A stretch of DNA of 64,000 nucleotides from Streptomyces sp. TLI_105 (GCF_900105415.1 NZ_FNSM01000001.1:7076001-7140000), one strand, 5' to 3'; shown: positions 36,033 to 44,509, numbered from the stretch's first letter. The notes: generated from the letters alone by a model not told the origin. Numbers and translations are program-made.

Positions 36033-37115
36033 TCAGATCGCGGCCGCCCGCACGCACAGCACGTCCGGCAGGTGCTCCGCCAGGAGCTGCCAGCTGTCCC
36101 CGTCGTCGGCGCTCGCGTACACCTCGCCGTTCCGGTTGCCGAAGTAGACGCCCGCCGGGTCCGCGTCGTCCGTGCACAGCGCGTCCCGCAGCACCGTGCC
36201 GTAGTGGTCGCCCTCGGGCAGTCCCCGGCTCAGCGGCTCCCAGGTCCCGCCCGCGTCCGTCGTGCGGTAGACGCGGCAGCGGCGCCCCGCCGGGACCCGG
36301 TCGGAGTCCGCGGTGATCGGGAAGACGTAGGCGGTGTCGGGGCGGTGCGGGTGCGCGGCGACCGCGAAGCCGAAGTCGGAGGGGAGTCCCGAGCCGATGT
36401 CGGTCCAGCTCGCGCCCGCGTCGTCGCTGCGGAAGACCCCCCAGTGGTTCTGGAGGTAGAGCCGGTCCTTGTCGCCCGCGTCCTGGGCGATCTTGTGGAC
36501 GCACTGCCCGAACTCGGGGTTCGGGTCGGGCAGGAAGACGGCGGACACCCCGTGGTTGGAGGGCGCCCACGCGGCCCCGCCGTCCCGCGAGCGGAACACC
36601 CCCGCCGTCGACACCGCGACCGTCAGCGCGTCCGGGTCGCGCGGGTCGGTGACGACGGTGTGCACGGCCTCGCCGCCCCCGCCGGGCACCCACTTCGAGC
36701 GGGTCGGGTGCTCCCAGAGCGGGCGGACGAGCTCGAAGGACTCGCCGCCGTCCGCCGACCGGAAGAGCGCGGCCGGCTCGGTCCCCGCGTACACGACGTC
36801 GGGGGAGTGCTCCGGTGCCGGGTGCAGCTGCCAGACCCGCTCCAGGGAGGCGCCCGTGTCCTCGGGGAACTTCACCGCGGGGCGGGCCGGTTCGGTCCAG
36901 GTCCTGCCGAGGTCGTCGGAGTGGAAGACGGAGGGCCCCCAGTGCGCGCTGTCCCCGCCGGCGAGCAGGCGCGGGGTCGGCCGCCGGGTGTCGATGGCGA
37001 CCGAGTACACCGCCTGCGCGGGGAAGCCGGGATCGTCGAACTCCCATCGTCCGTCGCGCCTCCGGCCGATGAAGAGGCCCTTGCGGGTGCCTACGGTGAG
37101 GAGCACGTCGGGCAT
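36033..37115 (-). CDS. Asp-box/BNR-repeat beta-propeller protein (sialidase-like fold)
   Basis: 360 residues. At least six Asp-box-like repeats are visible (FHSDDLGRTW, FRSADGGESF, FRSRDGGAAW, FRSDDAGASW, YRTTDAGGTW, YASADDGDSW), giving a propeller like sialidases and photosystem-assembly YCF48 proteins. No signal peptide is seen and the sialidase Arg triad is not obvious, so annotation as exo-alpha-sialidase would be a fold match only. ATG 37115 with GGAGG 9 bp upstream. Confidence 0.8.
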   Translation of the reverse strand: MPDVLLTVGTRKGLFIGRRRDGRWEFDDPGFPAQAVYSVAIDTRRPTPRLLAGGDSAHWGPSVFHSDDLGRTWTEPARPAVKFPEDTGASLERVWQLHPAPEHSPDVVYAGTEPAALFRSADGGESFELVRPLWEHPTRSKWVPGGGGEAVHTVVTDPRDPDALTVAVSTAGVFRSRDGGAAWAPSNHGVSAVFLPDPNPEFGQCVHKIAQDAGDKDRLYLQNHWGVFRSDDAGASWTDIGSGLPSDFGFAVAAHPHRPDTAYVFPITADSDRVPAGRRCRVYRTTDAGGTWEPLSRGLPEGDHYGTVLRDALCTDDADPAGVYFGNRNGEVYASADDGDSWQLLAEHLPDVLCVRAAAI

Positions 37116-37135
37116 GGCTGCCACCTCCAGGACGC

Positions 37136-37180
37136 CGTTGTCACTGATACGGGCCAGTCTGCACCCGGCCACTGACAACG
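37136..37180. promoter_or_regulatory. Inverted repeat upstream of the Asp-box protein gene
   Basis: CGTTGTCACTG (37136-37146) and CACTGACAACG (37170-37180) are inverted copies with one mismatch, about 20-65 bp before the start. This could be an operator or a hairpin terminator for the upstream OYE gene. Confidence 0.35.
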
Positions 37181-37214
37181 ACCCCCGGAGACACTCCCGG
37201 CCCGGCCGCCGGGG

Positions 37215-38294
37215 TCAGATCGCCCAGGCGTACTGCGGCGGGGCGGAGATCCGTGCGCCCAGCTCACGGGCGGCGCGGCGCGGCCAGGAGGCGTCGCGCA
37301 GCAGCTCGCGGCCGAGGAGGACCGCGTCGGCCTCGCCGTTGGCGAGGATCTTCTCGGCCTGCTCGCTCTCGGTGATCAGGCCGACGGCGGCGACGGGCAG
37401 CCCGGTCTCGGCCTTGACGCGGGCGGCGAAGGGCACCTGGTAGCCGGGGCCCACCGGGATCTCGGCCGGTCCGCCGTTGCCGCCGCTGGAGACGTCGAGG
37501 AGGTCGACGCCGTGCTCGCGCAGCAGGGCGGCGAAGCGCACGGTCTCGTCGACCGTCCAGCCGTGCTCCTCCAGCCAGTCGGTGGCGGAGATCCGGAAGA
37601 GGAGGGGCAGTTCCTCGGGCCAGACGGCGCGCACGGCGTCGACGACCTCCAGGGCGAGGCGGGTGCGGTTCTCGAAGGAGCCGCCGTAGGCGTCCGTGCG
37701 GTGGTTGCTGTGCGGGGAGAGGAACTCGCCGATGAGGTAGCCGTGGGCTCCGTGCACCTCCAGGACCTCGAACCCGGCCGCCAGGGCGCGTCGGGCCGCG
37801 TCCGCGAACTGTCCGGTGATCTCCCGGACGCGCTCCACGGTCAGCTCGGTCGGCACGGGGTGGCCCTCGGCGAACTCGACCGGGCTGGGGCCGACGGGCT
37901 GCCAGCCCTCGCCGGGCTCGACCGGACCGCGCCCCACCCAGGGGCGGTCGGTGGAGGCCTTGCGTCCGGCGTGTCCGATCTGGATGCCGGGCACGGTGCC
38001 GTGCTCCTTGAGGAATCCGGAGATGCGCCGCAGCCCCTCGATCTGGGTGTCGTTCCAGAGGCCGAGGTCGGCCGGGCTGATGCGGCCCTCGGGGGAGACG
38101 GCGGTCGCCTCCACGAGGATCAGTCCGGCGCCGCCGGTGGCGCGGGCCGCGTAGTGGGCGAAGTGCCAGTCGCCGGCGACGCCCGCGTTCGGGCCGCTCG
38201 TCTCCGCCGAGTACTGGCACATGGGCGCCATCCAGACCCGGTTGGGCACGGTCAGGGAACGCAGGGTGTACGGCTCGAACAGCGCGACGCTCAT
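37215..38294 (-). CDS. Old-yellow-enzyme family flavin oxidoreductase (YqjM-like)
   Basis: 359 residues, FMN-dependent ene-reductase of the thermophilic-like/YqjM class. The redox-tuning Cys falls at C26 in APMCQYSAE, exactly as in YqjM. HAGRK, HGAHGYLIGEFLSP (His pair binding the substrate carbonyl), and AVGLIT... LLGRELLRD are present. It likely reduces electrophilic alkenes using NADPH. ATG 38294 with ACGGAG upstream. It is divergent from an ArsR regulator, and two related palindromes lie between the two starts, so it is probably the repressor's target. Confidence 0.93.
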   Translation of the reverse strand: MSVALFEPYTLRSLTVPNRVWMAPMCQYSAETSGPNAGVAGDWHFAHYAARATGGAGLILVEATAVSPEGRISPADLGLWNDTQIEGLRRISGFLKEHGTVPGIQIGHAGRKASTDRPWVGRGPVEPGEGWQPVGPSPVEFAEGHPVPTELTVERVREITGQFADAARRALAAGFEVLEVHGAHGYLIGEFLSPHSNHRTDAYGGSFENRTRLALEVVDAVRAVWPEELPLLFRISATDWLEEHGWTVDETVRFAALLREHGVDLLDVSSGGNGGPAEIPVGPGYQVPFAARVKAETGLPVAAVGLITESEQAEKILANGEADAVLLGRELLRDASWPRRAARELGARISAPPQYAWAI

Positions 38295-38330
38295 GACGGA
38301 CTCCGTTTCGGGGTGCCTCGAAGATGCTCG

Positions 38331-38346
38331 TACGATACTCATCGTA
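38331..38346. promoter_or_regulatory. ArsR-type operator 1
   Basis: TACGAT ACTC ATCGTA: perfect 6-bp arms with 4-bp centre, 37 bp from the old-yellow-enzyme start. Related in sequence and geometry to operator 2 at 38365-38380. Confidence 0.6.
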
Positions 38347-38364
38347 GTACGGCACCTGTCAAAC

Positions 38365-38380
38365 TACGAGGACCCTCGTA
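38365..38380. promoter_or_regulatory. ArsR-type operator 2
   Basis: TACGAG GACC CTCGTA: perfect 6-bp arms and 4-bp centre, 34 bp downstream of operator 1 and 38 bp before the arsR-like start. It fits autoregulation by the divergent regulator. Confidence 0.6.
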
Positions 38381-38417
38381 CAATGGGGCGCATCCCGGAT
38401 GAAGTGGAGCCGCCGCC

Positions 38418-38771
38418 ATGACGACCACCACCAGCCCGCGCGTCCTCGAACACCCCACGCGCGACCAGATCCGCCTCGAAGAGGTGCTGCACGCCCTCTC
38501 GGACGCCGTGCGCCTGCGGATCGTGCGGGACCTGGCGCGCGAGGAGACCGAACTCAGCTGCTCGTACTTCGACCTCCCGGTCACCAAGTCCACGACCACG
38601 CACCACTTCCGGGTGCTCCGCGAGAGCGGCGTCATCCAGCAGATGTACCGGGGCACGACCAAGCTCAACTGCCTGCGCAGGAGCGACCTCGACGCCCTCT
38701 TCCCCGGCCTCCTCGACTCCGTCCTGGCCGCCGCCGGCGCCCAGGCGGGACGCGAGGAGGAGACCGCTTGA
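38418..38771 (+). CDS. ArsR-family transcriptional repressor
   Basis: 117 residues, a winged helix. EEVLHALSDAVRLRIVRDLA leads into CSYFDLPVTKSTTTHHFRVL, the recognition helix. Cys occur at about 49 and 83 but not as the CxC metal site of arsenic-sensing members, so the signal may be a thiol-reactive compound, fitting an ene-reductase target (inference). ATG 38418. Its last codons are part of a 41-bp tandem duplication that continues past the stop. Confidence 0.92.
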   Translation: MTTTTSPRVLEHPTRDQIRLEEVLHALSDAVRLRIVRDLAREETELSCSYFDLPVTKSTTTHHFRVLRESGVIQQMYRGTTKLNCLRRSDLDALFPGLLDSVLAAAGAQAGREEETA

Positions 38772-38814
38772 CCGCCGGCGCCCGGTCGGGACGCGAGGAG
38801 GGGGCCGGCTGACG
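38733..38814 (+). repeat. 41-bp tandem duplication at the 3' end of the ArsR gene
   Basis: The segment beginning GCCGGCGCCC at 38733, containing GGGACGCGAGGAGG, recurs at 38774 after 41 bp with several changes. The first copy encodes the last residues of the repressor; the second lies beyond the stop and supplies the left arm of the terminator hairpin. Confidence 0.7.
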
Positions 38815-38836
38815 GCCGGCCCCCTCCTCGCGTCCC
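38788..38836. terminator. Very strong bidirectional hairpin terminator
   Basis: Perfect 22-bp arms (38788-38809 and 38815-38836) with a 5-base loop, between the convergent arsR-like and DUF305 genes. The left arm is part of the duplicated arsR 3' end. Confidence 0.93.
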
Positions 38837-38843
38837 GCCGCGC

Positions 38844-39494
38844 CTACAAGGAGCGCATCCGGTCGATCTCCGAAGTCTGCTGGGCGATCACGTCGTTCGC
38901 CATCTCCTCCACGAGGACGTTGTTCCCCTCGCTCAGCACCTCGGCGGCCATCGTCACGGCCCCTTCGTGGTGCGCGATCATCAGCTTCAGGAAGAGCTCG
39001 TCGAAGGCCCTGCCCTTCGCGGCCCGCAACTCCTTCAGCTGGGCCTCGGTCGCCATGCCCGGCATCGAGTGGTGATCGTGGACGCCCTGCTCGCGCGGAC
39101 CACCGTTGTTTTTCAGCCAACCTTCCATCGCGTCGATCTCCGGCCGCTGCGCCGCCGCGATCCGCTCGGCCACCTTCTTCACCTGGGGCGAGGACGCCCG
39201 TCCCGGGACCAGCGCCGTCATCGTCAGGGCCTGCCGGTGGTGCACGGTCATCATCTGCACGTAGCGGAAGTCCGCGCCGTTCGGGCTCTCGTCGGGGAGC
39301 AGCCGCGCGGCCTCCTCGGGGGATATCCGCCGGGCCGGCTCCCCGGGCTTCCCCGGTGCCACCACCGCGGGGCCGGTCGAGGCCCCGGCCTGCGGCGCGC
39401 CCTGGGCGGGGGCCGACTCGCAGGCGCTCAGGGCGAGTACGGCGACGACGGACAGGGCCGCGGCGACGACGGCACGCTGACGGCGGATCAACAA
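38844..39494 (-). CDS. DUF305 lipoprotein
   Basis: 216 residues. Lipoprotein signal with lipobox LSAC (about residues 22-25), then an Ala/Gly/Pro linker and a DUF305 helical domain. His/Met-rich motifs characteristic of the family, HHRQALTMTAL, HDHHSMPGMA and IAHHEGAVTMA, suggest metal binding, possibly copper (inference from residue type). TTG 39494 has GGAGG at 5-6 bp. It is divergent from an LVIVD-repeat secreted protein; I recall this pairing in other Streptomyces. Confidence 0.88.
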   Translation of the reverse strand: MLIRRQRAVVAAALSVVAVLALSACESAPAQGAPQAGASTGPAVVAPGKPGEPARRISPEEAARLLPDESPNGADFRYVQMMTVHHRQALTMTALVPGRASSPQVKKVAERIAAAQRPEIDAMEGWLKNNGGPREQGVHDHHSMPGMATEAQLKELRAAKGRAFDELFLKLMIAHHEGAVTMAAEVLSEGNNVLVEEMANDVIAQQTSEIDRMRSL

Positions 39495-39670
39495 CGCGAC
39501 CTCCAGGGGTTCTTGCGGGGACAGTGACCGTTCCTAGCACTTTTCTCGGGGGGACCGATCAAAAACCTTCATTACGGCTGTGTTGCCATCTGTTGAGATG
39601 TGCACGCCACGGAAGATACTGCCGGGGTGCAACACCCGTTCAAAGCTGAACGGATACCAGGGAGGACGGA

Positions 39671-41209
39671 GTGACTTCGTTGCGTACCCCGCGTACCACG
39701 TCCGACACGCGTGACCCGCGTGCCCGGTTCAGACGCCTGGGTGTGGCATCCGCCGCAGCCGGGCTGCTGGCCACACTGCTCGCGGCAGGCCCCGCGGCCG
39801 CCACCCCCGACCCCGGAGACGCCGGCCCCGCACAGGGCACGATCTCCTCGCAGCAGGCCGCCGAGGCGCGCTCCGCCATCCAGAGCGGCGAGATACCCGG
39901 CGTGGACGAGATCGTCCACAGCCAGAACATCGAGCACCTCGCCAACGTCCCCAAGGACGCCCTCAAGGGCCTCAACTCGGACCTCGCCTTCCAGGGCAAG
40001 TACGCCTTCGCGGGCAACTACGACGGCTTCCGGATCTTCGACATCAGCGACCCGAAGGCCCCGAAGACCGTCGCGCAGGTCCTCTGCCCGGGCTCCCAGA
40101 ACGACGTCTCCGTCTCCGGGAACCTGCTCTTCCTCTCCACCGACTCCTCCCGGAGCGACAACTCGTGCGCCAGCACGACGCAGCCCGCCTCGGTCAAGGA
40201 GTCCTGGGAGGGCATGAAGATCTTCGACATCAGCGACATCGCCAACCCGAAGTACGTCGCCGCCGTCGAGACCAACTGCGGTTCCCACACCCACACGATC
40301 CTGCCCAAGGGCAAGAACGTGTACATCTACGTCTCCTCCTACTCGCCCAACGTCGCCTTCCCGGACTGCCAGCCCCCGCACGACGGCATCTCCGTCATCA
40401 AGGTGCCCCGCAAGACGCCCGAGCAGGCGGCGGTCGTCAACTTCCCCGTCCTCTTCCCGGGCGAGGGCCCGGACGGCGGCGGCAACCCGGGCGCGCCCAC
40501 CAACCCGGGCGTCTCCAAGACCACCGGCTGCCACGACATCACCGTGCTTCCTTCGGAGAACCTCGCGGCCGGCGCCTGCATGGGTGACGGCATCCTCTTC
40601 GACATCAAGGACCCCGAGCACCCGCGGGTCATCGACCAGGTCCAGGACAACGTCAACTTCGCGTTCTGGCACTCCGCGACCTTCAACCAGAAGGCGAACA
40701 AGGTCGTCTTCACCGACGAGCTGGGCGGCGGCGGCGCCGCCACCTGCAACGCCCAGGTCGGCCCCAACCGGGGCGCCGACGGCATCTACGACATCGTCGG
40801 CAAGGGCGACAAGCGCAAGCTGGTCTTCCGCAGCTACTTCAAGATCCCGCGCCACCAGGCCGACACCGAGAACTGCGTCGCCCACAACGGCTCGCTGATC
40901 CCGGTCAAGGGCAAGGACCTCATGGTCCAGGCCTGGTACCAGGGCGGCGTCTCCGTCTGGGACTTCACCGACTCCTCCGCCCCGAAGGAGATCGCCTACT
41001 TCGAGCGCGGCCCGCTGTCCGCCACCACCATGTCGACGGGCGGTTCCTGGTCCGCGTACTACTACAACGGCCACATCTACTCGAACGACATCGCGAAGGG
41101 CTTCGACGTGCTGAAGCTCTCCGACCGCCGTACGGACCCGGCGAAGCGGATCCGGATGGACCAGCTCAACGTCCAGACCCAGCCGGACTACTTCGACCTC
41201 GACGACTGA
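39671..41209 (+). CDS. Secreted LVIVD-repeat protein
   Basis: 512 residues. The signal peptide (about 1-45) has an Arg pair before the hydrophobic stretch (RARFRRLGVASAAAG) and ends AAAT, so Tat export is possible. The mature part has LVIVD-type beta-propeller repeats (GNYDGFRIFDISDPKAPKTV, GMKIFDISDIANPKYVAAVE, GGVSVWDFTDSSAPKEIAYF) and several paired Cys. GTG 39671 with GGGAGGA upstream. Function unknown; it sits divergent from DUF305, so both may act together outside the membrane. Its end overlaps the TetR gene by 22 bp. Confidence 0.85.
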   Translation: MTSLRTPRTTSDTRDPRARFRRLGVASAAAGLLATLLAAGPAAATPDPGDAGPAQGTISSQQAAEARSAIQSGEIPGVDEIVHSQNIEHLANVPKDALKGLNSDLAFQGKYAFAGNYDGFRIFDISDPKAPKTVAQVLCPGSQNDVSVSGNLLFLSTDSSRSDNSCASTTQPASVKESWEGMKIFDISDIANPKYVAAVETNCGSHTHTILPKGKNVYIYVSSYSPNVAFPDCQPPHDGISVIKVPRKTPEQAAVVNFPVLFPGEGPDGGGNPGAPTNPGVSKTTGCHDITVLPSENLAAGACMGDGILFDIKDPEHPRVIDQVQDNVNFAFWHSATFNQKANKVVFTDELGGGGAATCNAQVGPNRGADGIYDIVGKGDKRKLVFRSYFKIPRHQADTENCVAHNGSLIPVKGKDLMVQAWYQGGVSVWDFTDSSAPKEIAYFERGPLSATTMSTGGSWSAYYYNGHIYSNDIAKGFDVLKLSDRRTDPAKRIRMDQLNVQTQPDYFDLDD

Positions 41210-41859
41210 CCACGGTCGTGACGGCCGGCTGACGACCCGAGCGCCGGCGTGCCGCCGGGCGGACCCCCGCCCGGCGGCACGCCCGCCTCCCAGTCCAGTC
41301 CGTACCGCTGGAACAGCTCCGCCCGCAGGCGTGCCAGCGGCATCGGAGCCCCCGGCAGCAACACCGCCACCACCGAGCCCATCAGCAGGGCGCGCAGCAG
41401 CGGATAGTCCGTGTCCACGTCCGTGGAGCCGTACCGCGCGACCGTGTCCCGCAGCAGGAAGGCCAGGCGCTGCTGCTCCTGGCACTGCACGAACCCCTCG
41501 GCCTGCAGGATGCCCGCCATGTGGGTCCGCATCAGCGTGGGCCGGCTCACCGCCAGCCCCAGGATCGCGTCGATCGCGCGGGCCAGCCGCTCGCGGCCGT
41601 CCTCCGTGCGCGGCTCCCGCTCCAGCGCCTCCTCCAGGGTGAGGTGCATCAGCCGGTGCACCGCCGCCTGGAGCAGCTGCCGCTTGCCGGGGAAGTAGTA
41701 CGAGATCAGCCCCCGCGCCGTACCGGCCCGCTCCGCGATGTCGCCGAGCGTGGTCGCCTCGTAGCCATGGGCGTCGATCAGCTCCACGGTGGCCTGGAGA
41801 ATCCGCTCGCGCGACCGGCGCCGAAGCTCTTCATTGACCGATGGGCTACGCGGGGACAT
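41188..41859 (-). CDS. TetR-family transcriptional regulator
   Basis: 223 residues. N-terminal TetR helix-turn-helix (about 15-60): RERILQATVELIDAHGYEAT, then RAGTARGLISYYFPGKRQLL. C-terminal ligand domain about 75-195 and a Gly/Pro tail. ATG 41859 with GCAGGAG 6 bp upstream. No operator is certain; the start region has TGGCTGCCGGCCA, a weak palindrome, near 41878. The gene runs convergent with, and overlaps by 22 bp, the LVIVD gene. Confidence 0.92.
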   Translation of the reverse strand: MSPRSPSVNEELRRRSRERILQATVELIDAHGYEATTLGDIAERAGTARGLISYYFPGKRQLLQAAVHRLMHLTLEEALEREPRTEDGRERLARAIDAILGLAVSRPTLMRTHMAGILQAEGFVQCQEQQRLAFLLRDTVARYGSTDVDTDYPLLRALLMGSVVAVLLPGAPMPLARLRAELFQRYGLDWEAGVPPGGGPPGGTPALGSSAGRHDRGQSSRSK

Positions 41860-41942
41860 GCTGGACTCCTGCGTTGACTGGCTGCCGGCCAATATACTCG
41901 GCGCATCCCGTCGGCATGCCCGTGTGGCATACCGCCGGGGAT

Positions 41943-41987
41943 GCCGTCTGTTCTGGGCGACACGGGGGATCGTCCAGAACAGACGGC
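41943..41987. terminator. Hairpin terminator after the PAP2 gene
   Basis: Perfect 14-bp arms GCCGTCTGTTCTGG and CCAGAACAGACGGC with a 17-base loop. It begins 2 bp after the PAP2 stop on that gene's strand. Confidence 0.8.
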
Positions 41988-41988
41988 T

Positions 41989-42780
41989 TCATCGTCTTTC
42001 TCCCATTCTGCTCCCGCCGCTCTCCGCACCGCCGCCGTCGTCTCCGGGGGAGCGGTGTGCCGCTCCGCGCCGCTCGTTCCACCGGTACGTGAGCACCGCC
42101 GCGGCCACCCAGCACCAGCCGATCAGCCAGCCCTCCACGACGTCCGAGGGCCAGTGCACGCCCAGGTAGACCCGCGTCCAGCCCACCCCGAGCACCGAGA
42201 CGACGGCCGCGCCCGCCAGGGTGCCCCAGCCGCGCCACTCGTCCCGCCAGTGCAGGGCGAGCATCCACAGCAGCAGCCCGCAGGTGACCGTCGCCGTCAT
42301 CGCGTGGCCCGACGGGAAGGCGGCGTACCGCGCCGAGTCGAGGGGCTCGGCCCAGTACGGCCGCTCCCGTCCCACCAGCGCCTTGACGGCCTGCTGGGAG
42401 CCGGCGGCCAGCAGGCTCGTCCCCGCCACCCACAGGGCCGCCCGGCGCTCCCCCCGCCACCACAGCACCACCGTGGCGGCCGCGGCCAGGGCACGCATCG
42501 TCCACGGGTCCCACACCCAGTCCGTCAGGATGCGGTTGACCTGGGTGAAGCCGGGATGGGCGAGGGCGCTGCGGTGGAGCGCCTCGGCGACCGAACGGTC
42601 GAAGGAGAGCAGCGGCGACCATCCCACCGTGACGAGCACGAGCAGGACCAGGGCCAGGACTCCGGAGACCACGGCGGAGGAGCGCATGCGCCGATCCTGC
42701 CCGACGATCCGCCCCGCACGGCCCTCCGCACGGCCCGTGCGCGTCGCCGCCGGGACCCCGTCCGCCGTGCGCGCCGTCAC
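41989..42780 (-). CDS. PAP2-family membrane phosphatase
   Basis: 263 residues, about six membrane helices. The three phosphatase motifs are present: KALVGRERPYW, FPSGHAMTATV, and GWTRVYLGVHWPSDVVEG. Likely dephosphorylates undecaprenyl diphosphate or phosphatidate outside the membrane. The GTG at 42780 is 6 bp after the M56 stop, so it is probably co-transcribed with, and translated after, the M56 peptidase gene. An internal ATG (about 42687) is a possible shorter start. Confidence 0.9.
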   Translation of the reverse strand: MTARTADGVPAATRTGRAEGRAGRIVGQDRRMRSSAVVSGVLALVLLVLVTVGWSPLLSFDRSVAEALHRSALAHPGFTQVNRILTDWVWDPWTMRALAAAATVVLWWRGERRAALWVAGTSLLAAGSQQAVKALVGRERPYWAEPLDSARYAAFPSGHAMTATVTCGLLLWMLALHWRDEWRGWGTLAGAAVVSVLGVGWTRVYLGVHWPSDVVEGWLIGWCWVAAAVLTYRWNERRGAAHRSPGDDGGGAESGGSRMGERR

Positions 42781-42786
42781 CGGCCG

Positions 42787-43722
42787 CTATCCCAGCGCGC
42801 TGAGCGCCGGGACGAAGGCCACGAGCACGGGGACCACGGGCACCAGGGACGCGGCCGCCGTCAGCCGGAGCCGGCGCCCGGCGGTGAGGCGGGGGGTCGC
42901 GGTGAGCAGCCGGTTCACCCGCTGCGGCAGATCGGCGTCGTGCGCCGGGCCGGGGCCGAAGACGCCCCGGTCCTCGTTGAGTTCGACCAGTGCGAGCGCG
43001 ATCGTCAGCCGCCCGAAGCGGCGCGAGGCCACGTCGTCGGCGGCCAGCTCCACCAGGCGGTGCATCTCCTCGCGGAAGGCCGCGAAGACCGGGATCCCCG
43101 GGAACCCGGCGGCCAGCGCCGCCGAGGAGTGCAGCAGCCAGTCGTGCCGCGCCCGGGCGTGGCCCTGCTCGTGCGCCAGGACCGCGTCCAGCTGACGCCC
43201 CTTCAACCGCCGCAGCGCCGCCGTCGTGATGACCAGCTGGGGTGCGGAGCCGGCCATCCACCAGGCGTCCGCCCGCTCGCCCTCCAGGACGACGAGCCGC
43301 TCGCTGCCCGGGCGCTCCCCGGGCAGCAGGGGCGAGCGGACGAGCAGGTCGCAGCGGCGTCGGCGGCGCCGGGCGCGGGCCCGGCCGATCTCCCGGCCCA
43401 GCATCGCCCCCGACCAGAGGCCGCCGGCCGCCAGCACCACCGCGAGCACCGCCGACCAGGGCCCGGACGTCCCGAGTTCGTACGCGTCGACCACCGCGCG
43501 CGGCGCGCCCGCGAAGACCTGCCCCCGCACGGCCTTCCACGCCGCGGACGCGCTGAACGTCATGGAGAGCGCGAAGCTGACCAGCACCGCGGCCACCACG
43601 CACTGCCACACCCACAGGGCCACCACGGGTTCTCGCTCCACCCAGTCGGCTCGGGACAGCAGCCGGGGGGCCGCGACGGCGGCCAGGACGCCGAGCAGGA
43701 ACAGCGCGAGGGAGACCCACAT
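42787..43722 (-). CDS. M56-family (BlaR1-like) membrane metallopeptidase
   Basis: 311 residues. Three or four membrane helices; zinc motif HEQGH at 184-188 in VLAHEQGHARARHD and a downstream VELAADDVASR acid. Family members cleave a cytosolic BlaI/MecI-type repressor. No BlaI-like gene adjoins it here: upstream is a DUF5134 protein and downstream a PAP2 phosphatase. It lacks the C-terminal penicillin-binding sensor of BlaR1. ATG 43722. Confidence 0.9.
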   Translation of the reverse strand: MWVSLALFLLGVLAAVAAPRLLSRADWVEREPVVALWVWQCVVAAVLVSFALSMTFSASAAWKAVRGQVFAGAPRAVVDAYELGTSGPWSAVLAVVLAAGGLWSGAMLGREIGRARARRRRRRCDLLVRSPLLPGERPGSERLVVLEGERADAWWMAGSAPQLVITTAALRRLKGRQLDAVLAHEQGHARARHDWLLHSSAALAAGFPGIPVFAAFREEMHRLVELAADDVASRRFGRLTIALALVELNEDRGVFGPGPAHDADLPQRVNRLLTATPRLTAGRRLRLTAAASLVPVVPVLVAFVPALSALG

Positions 43723-43849
43723 GGGCGTCAGCCTATGAGCGCGGTACTCGCCGGGGGTATGGGCACGGACGGCAAGTGACGTACGCCACGGTTTGGTTGG
43801 CCGGAAGCCGCTGCCGCCGGGCCGGATCCCGTGAGGTCCTCAGGGAGTC

Positions 43850-44509
43850 TCACAGGGTCACCAGCATCGCGAGCATCGCGAGCGCCATCGAGAGCCGGCA
43901 GGCATGTGCCAGCTCCGGCCGGGTCGCCCAGGCGCGCCCCCCGCCGCCGGAGGTCGTCCGGGCCGCGCCCGTACCGCTCCCGGAAGTCGTCCGGACCGCG
44001 CCCGTACCGCTCCCGGCGGTCGTCCGGGCCGCGCCCGTACCGCTCCCGGCGGTCGCCGCCACCGGCACGAGCCGGGCCCCCGAGCGGAGCACGTACGCCA
44101 CGTAATAGAGGAGGAGCCCGCCCGTGAGCACGGGTATGCCGCCCGCCGTCCCCGCCGCGTGCCCCGCGTGCGCCCCCGCCGCGCCGGGCGCCGCCATCGC
44201 CACCGCCATGTAGACCATGGCGAGCGAGCCCACCAGGTGGTGCAGATGGTGACCACCGTGCCGGACCGCCAGGAGGCCGTGCAGCGTCGCCGCGCCGAAC
44301 ACCGCCGCGTACAGCGTCCAGCCCCACTCCGGCGGGGTCAGGACCGCGGCCGGCAGCGCCATGGCCGCCATCCCGAACCCCATCACCGCCTCGCCGACCG
44401 CGGCCCGCCGCTCCTCGCCGTCGCAGACGCGCGTCCGCAGCAGGCAGTACACGCCCGTCGCCGCGCACAGCGCGACCAGCAACCACCCGGACAGAGCCGG
44501 TCCGTGCAC
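43850..44509 (-). CDS. DUF5134 membrane protein
   Basis: 219 residues, about six membrane helices, with a His-rich stretch (RHGGHHLHHLVGSLAMVYMA) that could bind metal. A cytosolic or outer loop near residue 160-205 consists of 11-residue repeats (TTAGSGTGAVR type). GTG 44509 with GGAGGTG at 6-7 bp. It is upstream of, and in line with, the M56 and PAP2 genes (127 bp gap), possibly one transcription unit concerned with the envelope (inference). Confidence 0.82.
   Translation of the reverse strand: MHGPALSGWLLVALCAATGVYCLLRTRVCDGEERRAAVGEAVMGFGMAAMALPAAVLTPPEWGWTLYAAVFGAATLHGLLAVRHGGHHLHHLVGSLAMVYMAVAMAAPGAAGAHAGHAAGTAGGIPVLTGGLLLYYVAYVLRSGARLVPVAATAGSGTGAARTTAGSGTGAVRTTSGSGTGAARTTSGGGGRAWATRPELAHACRLSMALAMLAMLVTL
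43953..44051 (+). repeat. 33-bp tandem repeat within the DUF5134 gene
   Basis: Three units of 33 bp (starts 43953, 43986, 44019), each beginning GTCGTCCGG and differing at few positions; the in-frame period encodes an 11-residue Gly/Ser/Thr block. Confidence 0.88.

Noticed and set aside
36033..37115. Calling the Asp-box protein a sialidase
   Set aside because: Only the propeller repeats are visible; the catalytic Arg triad, Tyr/Glu pair and a signal peptide were not found.
43953..44051. Direct repeats as a regulatory array
   Set aside because: They are an exact multiple of three and lie within the DUF5134 reading frame, so they are coding repeats.
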